In this document: positions 21,157-34,091 of the stretch, piece by piece | How positions within the stretch are numbered: the first letter of the stretch is position 1 | How the letters are laid out: each line of letters opens with the position of its first letter | Assembly (NCBI GenBank): GCA_001599915.1 | Contig: BCIG01000010.1 | Coordinates: forward strand, 620,001-684,000 | Direction: 5' to 3' | DNA: 64,000 bases | From: Symbiotaphrina buchneri | Taxonomy: Eukaryota > Ascomycota > Symbiotaphrinales > Symbiotaphrinaceae | Position numbers and translations under genes: made by a program | The notes under the pieces: generated by a model | Told to the model about the DNA's origin: nothing | Databases searched by the model: none | What the model saw: only the letters and a program-made list of their open reading frames with translations

Positions 21157-22989
21157 CTAGGAGGTCAGATACACGACCATTAGCCCAATCCAGCTAGCCA
21201 CTACGCCGAGGGCAGAGTACGAGCTGATGAACATCAGCGGCAGGAACTCGAACCGATCTCCAAACACCAGCTGATGCACGCCAGAGCAGTAGGCAATAAG
21301 GGGAATGGCGACCGTGATATACAACAGAGAGAAACGATCGAGGAGGAAGATCCTCGGCCTTGTAGACCTTTTCGTGACCAAGTCAGCAATGATTCGTCTA
21401 CTTGTTTCATGGACTTGGGATGAACTTACGCCGGCGCCAGTCGATCGAATGCCAACAAGAACAGCACGAGCCAGAAGACGGTGTAGACGGTCTTGATAGG
21501 GAATTCGGCCGCTGTGAAGAGGAGCGGGAACAGCGATACGTGGCCGGAGACGGCGAGGGGTCGGAAGGCGCCAAGATATCGCCGGTCGCGCAGTGCGAGG
21601 AGGCTGAAGGGGATGAGGACGAGCAGGATGGCTTTCTCGTGCACGTGCCAACCGAAGAGGAAGGAGGCGTAGCCGCAAAGCGTCAGTGCGCCGATGAAGG
21701 TCTCCCAGTTTGGCTGGAAGAAGAGCTTGATGAGAGGGGTCTGACTGTGTGTTAGAATTGGTGTGCTGTGCAGTGAAGAGGTAGCTTACTATTTGGAATA
21801 AGAGCGTGAGGATGAATGTCACACGAGGAGGTATGTCTGGCAGAACGGCGAAGGACGTGTCGCCGACGAGTCCCCTGGTGAGACTGGTCGCTGCTGCTTG
21901 GTCCACTTGCAGACCGACCCTTGGAGCCACTGGAGATCGTAAGCGGGCATCATCAAATATGGAAAAGCACACAATTACCATAAATCAAGACTCTGTCTAG
22001 GAAGGAATACATGGCCCACATGTTTGGCGCCCAATATGCATGGCAGAGACCTCTTGAAAAGGGAAACAGCCTGCTCAGGAGTTGTGGTATTTGCCCCCAG
22101 TAGGCAAATGGTCCAAACGCTGCCGCAAATATCCCTAGGACACCGGCTCCTAGCTTGAAGCAGTTTGCAAATCGAATGCGGAAGATTGACTGTGGACTTA
22201 GACAGTATACACGTAGAAGATATACAAAGTAGGCGGGGGCCAGATAGAGGTAGATGTGTTTGAAGCAGAGCAGCGCTGCAAACAGAAGTCCGCTGAGTAG
22301 AAGGGTGGACTGCTTTCGAGCCAGGGTGAGAGAGAGGATGAGGATCCCATATAGAAAACCATTGTACTGAAAATGAATATGGTCAATGATAAGGAGCCCC
22401 GGAGATAGAAGGATGGAAAGCGCGGCGGCGTGAGCCAGCCGCCTGGTAGAGGGCGTCGGGGATGTCTTGACGTATCTGCATTGTCGATAAGCCATACTTT
22501 GACAACATAGTAAAGGGAGGGGTCCTGGTAGCATACAATTGCAAAGCGTACACCAGCACCAGCTCGGTGAGGATAACAGTGGCCCTCTGGAAATACACTG
22601 TCTGCCATGAATCATAACCCAATGCCTGCACGTTCAGCATCCCCGGATCCGCCAGTTTTGCACCTTGTGACAGCAGCCATTCGAAATATGCGAAGAACGG
22701 CGGATAGTCCAGGGTCCATTCCGAGGTTTTCTGTATACTGTCTCAGCAATTGCGCCATTGAGGGGCGGGCGCTTGTCTGAATCACCTCGTAATACCATTC
22801 TCGTACTGGCAAGGAATGGGTCAATGCCAACCAATTCCGATGTACCTCGAAGTCGGTGGATTTGCTATGTCCGCAGTTAGCATCCATCAAGTCCGCAAGG
22901 GAACGAACGTACTATGTAGGAAACAGGAGGATTTTGAAAGCCGCTGCAACGAGGGCACATTGCGGTATGGACGGGTATAAATCTGCCAT
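21157..22989 (-). CDS. alg8: ALG8 alpha-1,3-glucosyltransferase (dolichyl-PP-Glc1Man9GlcNAc2)
   Basis: Seven minus-strand exons: 22989-22913, 22864-22786, 22730-22537, 22475-21979, 21929-21790, 21740-21430 and 21367-21157. All introns are 48-62 bp with consistent phase, giving 502 residues, the usual length. ALG6/ALG8 family landmarks appear once spliced: [86 protein letters not shown]. It adds the second glucose to the lipid-linked N-glycan precursor in the ER lumen and is a polytopic ER membrane protein. Motif [10 protein letters not shown] and the [12 protein letters not shown] start favour ALG8 over ALG6. It is divergent from the Emp47 lectin gene across 615 bp. Confidence 0.94.
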
Positions 22990-23604
22990 CGAGGCGCCCC
23001 GGTCAGGCAAAGTGGAGGAACGCAGATGTAACGACAGACTCAAGAATGCATTATTATTGTCGTTCGAGGGGTTCGTCTCGGAGAGCACACTCGACTGGGG
23101 GATGGTGCTTCGGGGGGATCCCAGGACGGGTCCGTGCGCAAAAGAAGACAGCTTACCCTGAGCTTCTAGAACGGCGTCATAAACCTGCTACGCCCGCTGC
23201 TGCCAGCTTGCGACAATCTACATCCTCAACCAGCAGACTCACAACCGCCGGCTGCGCTGGGGGACACAGTCGCTGAACTCCCAGATTCTTGGAACGGTCG
23301 TTCTATTTATCCTATCTCTCTCCGCTACGGCTGCATACTCGCATTATCTCCGAAATACCTTGGCTGGAGAAGCACACGACAGCAATCTGCCGTTAGCCTA
23401 CCACCTCGCGACGCTTGACTTGAAGAGACCTATTTTCCTCAAGACAAAAACGCGAAATCTGATACAGTATAGCTATCATTCGACATATCTGCGATCGGAG
23501 CCGCTTGATAGCCGAGCTCTCGGAGCTTTCAGCTCCTGGTCTGTCCCACAGGAGCTATCCACTTCCTAGAAGCTTAGCTTGAGATTGCCCGTCAATCGCA
23601 CACT
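22990..23604. promoter_or_regulatory. Divergent promoter between ALG8 and EMP47
   Basis: 615 bp separate the two start codons, and both products work on secretory glycoproteins. No supported ORF lies between. A self-complementary cluster of agctc/gagct words (gagctctcggagctttcagctcctgg) lies near 23513-23555, about 60 bp upstream of the lectin start. I cannot assign a bound factor. Confidence 0.5.
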
Positions 23605-25070
23605 ATGCGGCTATTCACAAATCTTATACTGTTGGTCTCGGTTGTGAGTGCGCAATACTTAGACCAGCGTTTGAGCTTTGGACACCTGCAAAAGTAAGTT
23701 TCAGGGTGAGCGGGAGCGTCGAAGATCAACAAGGCTGACGGGTGGACCAAGTCTCTCTCCAAACTCGCAAGCTATACCTGGATGGCATCTTCTGGGCGAC
23801 CCCGAACCACCGCAACTGGTAGGTCTCCCAGGAACGAGTCTCTGCTAGGGCCATAAGACGTAGCCGCTGACCTGGAAAAGCTTAATGATAGGATCATATT
23901 GACTCCTCCAGCGCCCGGAAATCGCAGAGCAGCTGTATGATCGGATAGCAGGGCAGCGTCGCCAGAGTGGACTGCGGAATTCGAATTTCGAGCAACCGGG
24001 CCAGAGCGTGGTAGTGGGAACCTGCAAGTATGGTACACCAAGGAGGGACAGCTACTAGGAACGTCAAGCATATACACAGTCGGAAGGTTTGATGGCCTGG
24101 CCTTGGTGATTGACACTTATGGCGGAAAGGTCTGTGCTCAACCTCGTACAACCGTGGAGGACTGGCAGCTGACGGTCAATACTAGGGTGGCAGTATCCGT
24201 GGCTTCCTCAACGACGGCAGCACGGAGTACCGCAATCATCACAGTGTTGACTCACTGGCCTTCGGTCACTGCGATTATGCCTACCGTAATCTGGGCCGGC
24301 CGTCGAAGTTGAAGGTCCAGCAAGCTTCGGACTTCTTTGAAGTTCAGATCGATGATCGTGTCTGCTTCCGAAGTGATCAGATCAAGCTCCCTTCTGACTA
24401 TTACTTTGGTCTCTCGGCGGCAACAGCTGAGATAGCCGATTCATTTGAAGCCTACAAGTTCGTGACCACAACTCCAAACATGGGTATGGCTCGGGAAGAG
24501 CCTCGCCCTATGGATCCTCCACCCGTCCAACCGCAACAACAACCAGCGGACCCCTATTATCAGCAGTCTCAGCCCGGCAATCCTCCTTCTGATAACTACG
24601 CGGATTTAAACAACCGCCTCAATGAGCTGCTCGACCGGGTTGCGCGACTCTCTTCTGATGCTGAAGCACGTCATCGGGAGGTAATGGGTAAGAACATTCC
24701 ATATGACCAAATCAGCAGAATGGAACGCAAGCTAGAAGGGCTTGAGCGGTCGTTGGGCGACATGCAACGCGAGATCCAGGGACGGGACTATCAAGAGCAT
24801 TTGAAGAAGCTACAAGACACGCTCAAGGAAAGCCATAGCACGCTGCTCGAACATTTACCTCAGAGCTTGAATCAAAGTAAGTAGCGTCTGACCCCTGGAG
24901 CTTTGTTGAGAGGGATGATGGCTAATGAATGTGACACTCCAGTCGTGACAGCGTCTGCTCCGCGCATGGGCCTCGTTGTTTTCTCCATCGTTGCATTTCA
25001 GATCATGTTGGCTGGAGCATATATCGGTTACAAAAAGCGTCGGGCGAATGCTCCAAAGAAATACCTATAG
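23605..25070 (+). CDS. emp47: Emp47/ERGIC-53-like L-type lectin, with an in-frame TGA
   Basis: Exons 23605-23693, 23752-23818, 23881-24129, 24186-24876 and 24943-25070; 408 codons including the stop. Signal peptide MRLFTNLILLVSVVSAQ. The legume-type lectin domain follows: LSPNSQAIPGWHLLGD, DRIILTPPAPGNRRAAV, SPEWTAEFEFRATGPERGSG, FDGLALVIDTYGGK, GGSIRGFLNDGSTEYR, FGHCDYAYRNLG. Then come a Pro/Gln hinge, a coiled-coil stalk, one membrane segment (MGLVVFSIVAFQIMLAGAY) and a C-terminal KKYL dilysine signal for COPI retrieval. Such lectins cycle between ER and Golgi carrying glycoproteins. Oddity: codon 79, where the family normally has Trp (xxVWSD), reads TGA at 23938-23940. Reading on both sides is intact. 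It is either a nonsense allele, a recent loss, or a base-call error. Confidence 0.88.
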
Positions 25071-26426
25071 TCCCTTCATTGATTTTGCATGTAGATTGCG
25101 AGGGTTTCCAAGAAGGCTTGGAAGAATGTTAGAAGCATCGGGTGAAGCTTGTACAATACTGGAGATGACGACATAGCAGAGCGGAGTCGAGGGTTGCATA
25201 GTTGAACGAAGAGAGGCTTGTGATGAAATTCATGGGAGTTGGATTCATTTCTCTGAAGTGCTACATGAAAGCTTGAACCACGACCACGGCCTTGGGAGGC
25301 TGAAGAGGGCACGTGCCGAGTAGTCAATGCGGTCTCCCGCATGCTTGAATTGGATGCAGAGTATGGTACCTAATATAAGGTAAGGAGCTGAAAAGGGCCA
25401 ATGCGGTCAATCAGCCTGGACCGCGTGCCCTTCAAATGAACAAGGGGCTGCGATACTTCGTATTCGTATAAGGCGGCACTCCCGCAGTCTGATAACCTGG
25501 ATCTTATTTTTCAGAAAGCCACAGATCGAGGAGTGGCAGTATCGAAAATAACAACTGCTGTGGCTCGGGCGATTAATTGGCTTGATACGGTGTAGTAGCG
25601 CGCACTCCAAAAGTCTAATTGAAAGTTGAAAGGGCGACAAGGTGCCACAGACGCCCTGAGCCACAGACCTCGACAAGAAATTCCCTCACAGACTAAAGGG
25701 TGAGTACCTTTGTCTACAAGGACTTTTGTACTACCAACGAGGTACCACTGGTCCCTTGCGCATAGCGGGCACCCCTGGTCTTGCCGGCTCGTTTCGTGCT
25801 TTGCCTTGTTAAGCTTTCGGCCATCACCACCACGCTCCAGTACCAAAGTACTCCATACCCAGTACCGTGCCCAGTACCCACCGCCTAAGGGCTTCGAATC
25901 AGTACAGCGTGCAATTTCCAAAGCCTTATCTCTCGCTGCCTCATTTCACCAAAAGGGCCCCAAGACAACAAATAACAACCCCCTGGCCCTGCTACTTATT
26001 CACTTTGCCAAGCACCACCGCCTCGCTCGTGTCATTGTGAGCCCTCGCTCAAAGCTCGACGTCCTCTCCTTTAGCTGCCCTGGCCGAGCTTCTTTGATAC
26101 GACCACGCGCGTCAAGATCTTTGCTGGTACGAGACGAAACACAGCACAACCGGTGGTATCTTGCTGACTTGACCGGCCAGACTCAACCTGCTTTGTTCGA
26201 TCATCGCGCTCGCAGATTCTTCGATAGCAATTCACCATACCGCGGCGCCACTAACCGGCTCTTCTATCGCTCCCGTCCTTGCACACACTCCCCCGTCTGA
26301 CAGCATCGGCTGGTTGCAGTTACACGCTCGCTTTCTCTCCAACGGCTTGCATATTTGCTTTGGACTTGTAGCATCCAATATCTACTTCAATTAGGCAGTG
26401 CAACTGCGCTGTTGGCGAGAAGAAGG
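25071..26426. other. Intergenic, promoter and leader of CDC42
   Basis: No supported gene. A 197-codon frame (25710-26300) begins at TTG and is a pyrimidine-rich leader with low-complexity translation. The final 400 bp show CT-rich runs typical of a strongly transcribed fungal gene. Confidence 0.5.
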
Positions 26427-27248
<822 letters not shown>

Positions 27249-28407
27249 ATATCCATCATCGGTAGAAGGTAAGGCCAGCTTACTCTACGGAACTTAAAGT
27301 AGCTAATGTTCTATCAGGGCGGTTGTCGAAGATGCAAAAGGCTGTTTGACGAGATGTCGCTCATTCAAACTCTGTCATGAGCCACCTTTATTCAATCACG
27401 CCCACTAGACGCATGCACTCTAAAAGCCGCATCTCCTGCTGTCATCTACACTCGCAGGAGGCTTTCTTTTGTTAATCGAACAGGGGTCATGGGGTTTCAT
27501 TCTCTTTTGAAATTCTTCCTTTGGCGCTTCGGGGTAGCGATCTGTTCCGACGATTTCTTGCAGGGTGTTCTCTCCGCGATATGGTATGGCATTGGCCCAC
27601 CGGATGTTTATCTCCTTCCTCTTTTTGTGTCCCTTTTGGCAAGATTGCAAGGATCCGAATTGAACTCCCGAGATCTCCAAAAAAATTGCCTCGATCTGCT
27701 TGATAAACGTGATGGGAAACAGCTTGGCCCTTGTGCGCCTTCGTAACGATATGCTCTGCTCCAGGGCATCAGCTTTTTCCCGCAAAGTTGATAGACTCGT
27801 GGTCCAAGCCCCCCACCCCGATCACTGGGCATGTAGGCACAAAAGCACAGTAAGACTGCCCTCTTACCTCCCCACGCATGTTACGGTCTAGGCATATAGG
27901 TGCGGCACGGATATGTAGATCGTTTATCCAAGCAGTCACTAATATTACCACGCAGGACTCATAGTCGTGTTATACCTCTGGAGGCCGTGCAAATCTTGAG
28001 TGATGGACAATGGATAATACTCCGGTGTAAAACAAGCTGGACCCAGAAATGACTATGGATCGTTCATAATAAATAAATAGAAAGTCCTAGGATCGGAGCG
28101 TCCTTTATCACCCCGAAGGAGCCTGGGATTGGTTCCATTTAAACGTGCTTGAAATAATTTGCGGAAACTTGGAATACTTGATTAATTGCTTATGCGTTTA
28201 TCTCTGATCAGGGCGGATTTAAATTGAATATATTGATACATTGTCGGCCACAGGATGCACCACAACGAGCAGCTCTTGGTAAAGGATAGTTTATTTGTTC
28301 ATACCGATGTGGTCGCTATACCTCAAAATATACACATGATCCCCTAGGAGCCATTGTTTTCCATTCGAATAACATATGACATCTGAACTCACCCTCCTTT
28401 ACAAAAG
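27249..28407. other. Intergenic, partly A+T-rich
   Basis: The 3' flank of CDC42 and 5' flank of the next gene. From about 27990 to 28380 the DNA is noticeably A+T-rich (for example aataaataaatagaaag near 28070, ttgattaattgctt near 28180). No open frame is supported and I see no clear repeat remnant. Confidence 0.5.
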
Positions 28408-29322
28408 ATGACCTCCCTACAAGCACTGCCCATCCGGATCCTCACGCACAACATCCGCTACGCCGCATCCTCCTCATCCCGCTTCCCAGACGAACAACCC
28501 TGGGCCCTCCGCGCCCCACTCCTCATCAACGAGCTACACTTCGCCTCAGCAGGGCACGCGGCATGCTTCCTTTGCCTACAAGAAGTCCTGCACAGCCAAC
28601 TCCAGGACATCCTTCACGGGCTCGGCACCGCATCGTGGGCCCATATCGGAGTCGGCCGCGACGACGGCGCGCAGAAGGGCGAGTACTCCCCCGTTCTGTA
28701 CCAGACGGGCGTCTGGGAGCTACTTGAGAGCCGGACGGTGTGGCTTTCCCCGACGCCCGAGACGCCGTCCAAGGGCTGGGATGCGGGCAGTGTGAGGATC
28801 GTTACCGTGGGCGAATTCAGGCATAGCGCTACGGGAAGGCAGGTCGCGGTGCTGAATACGCACTTGGATGACCAGGGAGCTGTGGCGAGGAGAGAGGGCG
28901 CGAGGATTATTTGTGGGGTGCTGGGGGCGATGAGAGAGAGCGTGCCGGTGCTGTTGGCGGGGGATCTCAATAGTGAGGTTGGGGGAGAGGCGTATGAGGT
29001 TTTGAGCGCGCGGGAGAGCCCCGTGCGGGAGCTGAGGGGATTGGTGAGGAGGGAACGGTGGTATGGCTGTGAGGATACTTATACAGGGTTTGATGGGAAG
29101 GGAGATGGAGGGCGTGTCACTAGGATTGACTTTTTATTCCTCGGCCAAGCGGGAAAGAGGGCAGAGAGAGTAAAAGATAGGGAAGCAAGGAAGGAGGTGG
29201 ACCCAAGATTAGAGCACTGGAAGGCCGAGGGCTATGCAGTGCTCGACAATAAGTTCGAGGATGGTAGCGGCGTCAGAATGTCAGACCATAGGGCTGTGGT
29301 GGGCGATCTGCTGCTTGGCTGA
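28408..29322 (+). CDS. Endonuclease/exonuclease/phosphatase-fold protein
   Basis: A single exon of 304 residues, ATG at 28408. The fold's signature motifs appear in order: LTHNIRYA (residue 12), CLQEVLHSQ (about 56), VLNTHLDDQG (about 149), LLAGDLNSEVGG (about 183), RIDFLFLG (about 239) and MSDHRAVVGD (about 292). These supply the metal-binding Asn and Glu and the catalytic Asp-Asn, Asp and His. There is no signal peptide or extra domain. The family covers DNases, sphingomyelinases, deadenylases and inositol phosphatases; the substrate cannot be told from sequence. The compact single domain resembles the small EEP proteins of filamentous fungi. The 5' third is strongly GC-rich with C-ending codons, unlike most neighbours. 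Confidence 0.88.
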   Translation: MTSLQALPIRILTHNIRYAASSSSRFPDEQPWALRAPLLINELHFASAGHAACFLCLQEVLHSQLQDILHGLGTASWAHIGVGRDDGAQKGEYSPVLYQTGVWELLESRTVWLSPTPETPSKGWDAGSVRIVTVGEFRHSATGRQVAVLNTHLDDQGAVARREGARIICGVLGAMRESVPVLLAGDLNSEVGGEAYEVLSARESPVRELRGLVRRERWYGCEDTYTGFDGKGDGGRVTRIDFLFLGQAGKRAERVKDREARKEVDPRLEHWKAEGYAVLDNKFEDGSGVRMSDHRAVVGDLLLG

Positions 29323-31554
29323 CCTCAGCTGCGACGAGATGATTTGATGACAACTTTGTACTTGCATTCTGTGCTCCATGTATCCTACTACCTCATAATG
29401 CAGATGATACGAAGTAGTCAAAGGACTCGATGCGTGGAATGTGTTAAAAGATAAGGGAAAGTGTCTAGTGAAGCTAAGAAAAGCCAACGGCGTAGTCTGA
29501 GCGGCAGCTCCGTGGATCCGGGATGTGGACGTGGATGCGTGTGGACTGTGGAGTTGCTGCTCTGTGCTACCTCCGTCCTAGCGCCTAGCCTTATTTGACC
29601 CTTATTTGACGACGGGGGCATTTTCTCCAATCTGCTTCCCTGCAGCAGTCGGCCTGCTTTTCTTATTTTTCACCAGTCTTTTGACATGACTCGGTCTCAG
29701 TTAGCTAGCCACCTTGCATGTCGGCCCCAAGCGGATCATCCATGGTGCTAGTGCAAGTGAGCAATCGGTAGGGACAGATCCCATGGCCTTCTTTTATCGG
29801 GGAGGGGCTGCACGGATGCGAGGGAAATCTGGCACACCAAGCAGCATTCTTGGGCTGTCGGGAAGTCTTCCTGCTCCGAGCGGGAGACTTGACAGGGCCG
29901 TGCAGCCCACGATGGCAGAACGGTCATTTTCCTGCTCTTCCCCCCGCTGTCACACAAAGTAGCTGTACATGCCATGCCATCCACTCGTTGTGACTGCGAT
30001 GCATTTCGCCGTCCTTGATGCTCTGTAGTGGTCGTCACATCGAACTAGTCCAGAAGCGGAGTGAAGGTCACGTGAGTAGAAGAGCCTGGTAGTACTCTTA
30101 CTCAGCCTGGGAAAGGATAGACGAAAGCGTTTCCGCCATGCTTCACGCTTAAAAGGGAAAAGAAAAATGGAAGGGGAAATAGGTGCGGTAGCAAGAAGAA
30201 CACCACCGAGATTTCCAGTAGATTATGGTGTGCTGCAGAGTTGTAAAGCTTCAAGGAGCCGTGAAATATTTGCGGCAAAGAGGGGGTTCCAGCATGAGCG
30301 AGGCTACGTAGGCGAAAAAGTCAGGCTATGGCCTATGCTGACTCCGGGCTGCCCATTTTCCCTCACCCTTTTCTTCCCCCATCGTATCTTTGACCCAGCC
30401 TCCCCAATCAGCTCAGCCAAGCAGGTGCCGCCGCACCCTGACCGCCGACGCAGCGACACGAAACGAGTCCTACAGGTGCCGTGCGCCATTCCTCGATCAG
30501 ATCGAGTCGGGACAGGCCCGTGAGACAGGATCAATCCAAAATTAAGGTGCGCGCTGCTGTGCGGGAAGAAACGGCGCGGCGGGTCATCGGGACCTTGCGA
30601 GTGGATCATCCACGTCGGTCGGGTGCACACAACTGACAAGCTACCTCACTACCGTACGAGTACTACTGGGCTGCCTCCAGTACCTGACAGTTTTGCCAGT
30701 CGGAAAGCATTATTCGTCATTTTGGGACAAGGGTTCGTCATTTTGGGACAAGGGGAAGAAGGCACAAGCATCATTCTACGGAGTATTACCGGTTCTACCG
30801 TCACGTTTACCATTACTGCCTCCATTACTTTCGCTACTACTGGGAAGCGACTTGCCCTTTACGTACAGCGAATACTCCCTCACTCGTACCTGGTGAAGGT
30901 AGAAGTGAAAGCTTAGTGAGCAGACGAGCTTACCACCCACCATCCTGCGCAGATACAGGCACAGGTACGTGTATTTGGTCACTGCTGATTTCTTGCGAGA
31001 CTTACCATACCCTTAGGTCTTGGCCGGCAGACAAGGTACCGGACCGAGCAGTGTTCGTACAGATACTCGTACCTCTCCGTTCGCTTCGCTTCCCAATTTC
31101 TCTTTGCCAGCACGGAAGTCTCGGGCCTAGTTCCACCTGCCTGTGATCGCCGAGGGCCACTCCCAGTGCGCAGAACGCCTCGAACGCGACCTGGTCGGCC
31201 ATAATCTTGCTAGGGCGCGATCCCCTAATGATGCGGTATGTTTGTTTTGATTCCCTTGGATCCCCATCGTGGTGCTTTTGATGGATGGCTTCCCCTTCCT
31301 TTCGCTCCATCGTCTCCTGCCTTCACTGCTCCCCTCCGCCCACTCGCCTACCGACCATGTCCGCCTGAGCACCCACGCTGTGTGCAGCCGTCATGGCACG
31401 CACACATCCATCCCGCGGCATTGGCTGACGATATTAGGTTGGTGGTGTTTCAATAGATTTTCGCGGGACCTATTGTGACCTCACTACCGGGCCCTTCATC
31501 ACTCCCACTGTCATTGTCGCTCAATGAGCGGCCTTCACCGATTTTCCCCCAGCT
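29323..31554. other. Intergenic, promoter and leader of SNF5, 2.2 kb
   Basis: No supported gene. It holds a perfect 21-bp double repeat (30713-30754), one copy of tacggagta (30777-30785), a small cttatttgac duplication near 29590, and many scattered GTAC words between 30650 and 31080. The last 300 bp are pyrimidine-rich (cttcactgctcccctccgcc). Short open frames here have no motif. Confidence 0.5.
30713..30754 (+). repeat. Tandem repeat, 21 bp x 2, perfect
   Basis: Two identical 21-bp units at 30713-30733 and 30734-30754, each starting ttcgtcattttgggacaagg. It lies about 800 bp upstream of the SNF5 start and overlaps no ORF I support. Confidence 0.96.
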
Positions 31555-34091
31555 ATGCCCTCTCCCTCTACCATACAAACCTCCATCAACCAGTCACAAC
31601 CTCCGGCTCCGGTGCAGACTCCATCGTCAGCTCAATCGCAGGATGCATCGCGCATCGGACGAAATGGACTCGAAAATGGCGGCGCGGTAGGAACGGACGC
31701 GTTGTCAGACTCGGTGCCGCAGGGTGGAAGCGCGCAGAACGCGATCAAAGAAGGAAAAGAAAAAGCGAAAGCTGTGCTGATGGCATCGGGGGTAGCCGTG
31801 GAGCCACAAGGCGATAACAGGCCACCGTCGCAACTGTCGAACGTGTCAAATTCGCGCGGTAGCAAGTCGCCCGTCGCAGACGCGGCTACCACGGCATCAT
31901 CACCAAGTCGGAAGCGCTCGCGGTCGGGGTCGCTGATAGAACCGGTCACACATCCCGAAAAGTCATCCTCGCCACAGACAGAGAAGGCAAACCAGGTACA
32001 GCTACCCCGCCGTGACAAGTCATCGCTTCAGAAGATCCTCTTGGAAGACTACGTGACGCGCGACCAGCTCCATGCAGCTGCCCTCATCACACAAGGAGAA
32101 AGTCAAACTGGACTGTTGAGAGCGAAGCGCCATGAGATTGAATACTACCAGAGTTTGCGGACTCAACGACAGCAAGATCCCGGCGCGGTTTTCGGCAGAG
32201 GTTACGCGGGGTATGGCAACGGAATTACCGACGACAAGACAAGGATAGTCTACCTTTCTCAGCGAAGACCTCCCGCGGGAAGACGGACGCGATGGCTCAA
32301 GATAAAGAAGAAGGAGATGTCAACACAGGCCGAACAAGAAGAGAAGTTGGTTCCCATACGGCTGGAGGTGGAATACGACAAAATCAAGCTCAGAGACACA
32401 TTCACATGGAATCTCACCGACCGCGTAATACCTGTTGATTACTTTGTCGACTCCCTTGTTGAGGATTTCAACATTCCAACAGAGGCAATCGGGACGGTAA
32501 CTCAGCAAGTGCGACAATCTTTGGCGGAACAGATTCAGGAGTTTTATCCTCATATCCATCTTTTGGAAGATCCATTGGACCCCACCTTACCGTATAACGC
32601 GTATAAAGACGACGAGATGCGGATACTAATAAAACTGAACATCACTATTGGAGCTCATAATCTTATCGATCAGTTCGAATGGGACATCAATAACCCCCTG
32701 AACTCGCCTGAAGAATTCGCGAAGCAAATGACGACCGAGTTAGCTTTATCCGGCGAATTCACAACGGCAATAGCACATAGCATCCGGGAACAATGCCAAC
32801 TATTCACCAAGAGTTTGTATATTACAGGGCATCCTTTCGACGGGCGACCTGTCGAAGATGCTGATCTCCAAGACGCGTTTTTGCCCTCACCACTGCCTTC
32901 AGTTTTCCGACCCTACCAGTCTGCGAAAGACTTTACTCCTGCTTTCTACGAATTGAACGAGGCGGAATTGGAGCGCACAGAACTCTCACTATCACGAGAA
33001 CAAAGACGGCAGAAACGCTCAACGAATCGCCGTGGCGGACCAGCATTACCAGATCTGAAAGATCGCCAAAGCGTGGTGCGGACCCAGGTTGTCTCCACCG
33101 TCCTACCAGGTGCGGCAAAGAGCATTGAGGATGGTAGGATCCTCAAGCGGAACAGAGCAGGAGAGCGGCGGGGCCGACGCCCAGGGACGAGGACTGATGG
33201 AGCTGACGACTCGGATGAATCGGAGAGCGAAGATTCTGCGCCCGACTCCCCAGCAACGTCAAATCTCATGACCGGCACTGCAAGGACGAGAGGGATGAGG
33301 GGAGCTGCGTCTGCAGCCCAAGCCGCGATGCGAGCAAACCTGGGTCGCTCAGCTACGCCAGAGGTGTCCCACTATCATGAGTCAAGAGCATCCCGAAGAC
33401 ATGCTCGAGAGGCTACCGAAGATAGCTTTGAGACAGCTTCACTAATCGTGCGGTTGCGACTCCCCCCTCACAAGTTGCGAGAACTCGCACGTGACGGTAA
33501 GATGAAGAAGGAGAGCTTCGGTACACCAGTCCTTGGTTCCATGGGTCCTCCGACGACGCCTGGCCTGCAACACCAGCAATTGCCAACTCAACCACCGGCA
33601 TCATATACCCCTCATCAATTGTCTAGAACTCCTTCAGGGAGTGTACCTCCACAGACTCCGCAGCAACAGCAAATAGGCAGGGTGGACGCTAATCATCCGC
33701 ATCCACCGCCCCCTGGTCACATAGGGGTGAGTAGATCCCCTTCATTATCTCACTGCTCATAGGACTAATGTATATTCTCTCCCAGCCACCACCGCCGCAG
33801 TGGCTTGTAAACGGCCTAGCTGCTTTACAGCAAAACTACCCTGCCGATTCCTTCGAAGGGACGATGCGATATACTGCGATTGATGTAAATACCGAAATGC
33901 CGGTCACTTTGGCACCAAACCAGCCCCTTCCACCTAACATCAGATGGGTGTATCTACCCAGGATCAGGTGTCATGATTGCCCCGGCAAACTGTATACCCC
34001 TGGACCTGGCACTGGTGTGGAAAATTTCGAGGTTCATTTGAGAAATCGCCAACATCGGGCACAGGTGGACCGCAGGGTAAGAGGATACTGA
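31555..34091 (+). CDS. SNF5/SFH1 (SMARCB1/INI1) chromatin-remodelling subunit
   Basis: Exons 31555-33726 and 33786-34091 (intron 59 bp, phase 0), 825 residues. After a Ser/Gln-rich N terminus comes the SNF5 domain with its two repeats: KLVPIRLEVEYDKIKLRDTF (about residue 264) and EMRILIKLNITIGAHNLIDQ (about 355), then QDAFLPSPLPSVFRPY. It is the core subunit of a SWI/SNF or RSC-type nuclear remodeller. Exon 2 encodes a C-terminal module WLVNGLAALQQNYPADSFEG.. with C-x2-C..H-x5-H (CHDCPGKLYTPG, VHLRNRQH), a zinc-finger-like end. I cannot decide between Snf5 and Sfh1 from sequence, so no symbol is given. Confidence 0.93.

Noticed and set aside
23936-23968. Micro-intron that would remove the TGA in EMP47
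   Set aside because: Too short for this genome's introns and it shifts the reading frame away from the lectin sequence.
25710-26300. 196-codon plus frame upstream of CDC42
   Set aside because: Begins at TTG and translates a pyrimidine-rich leader.
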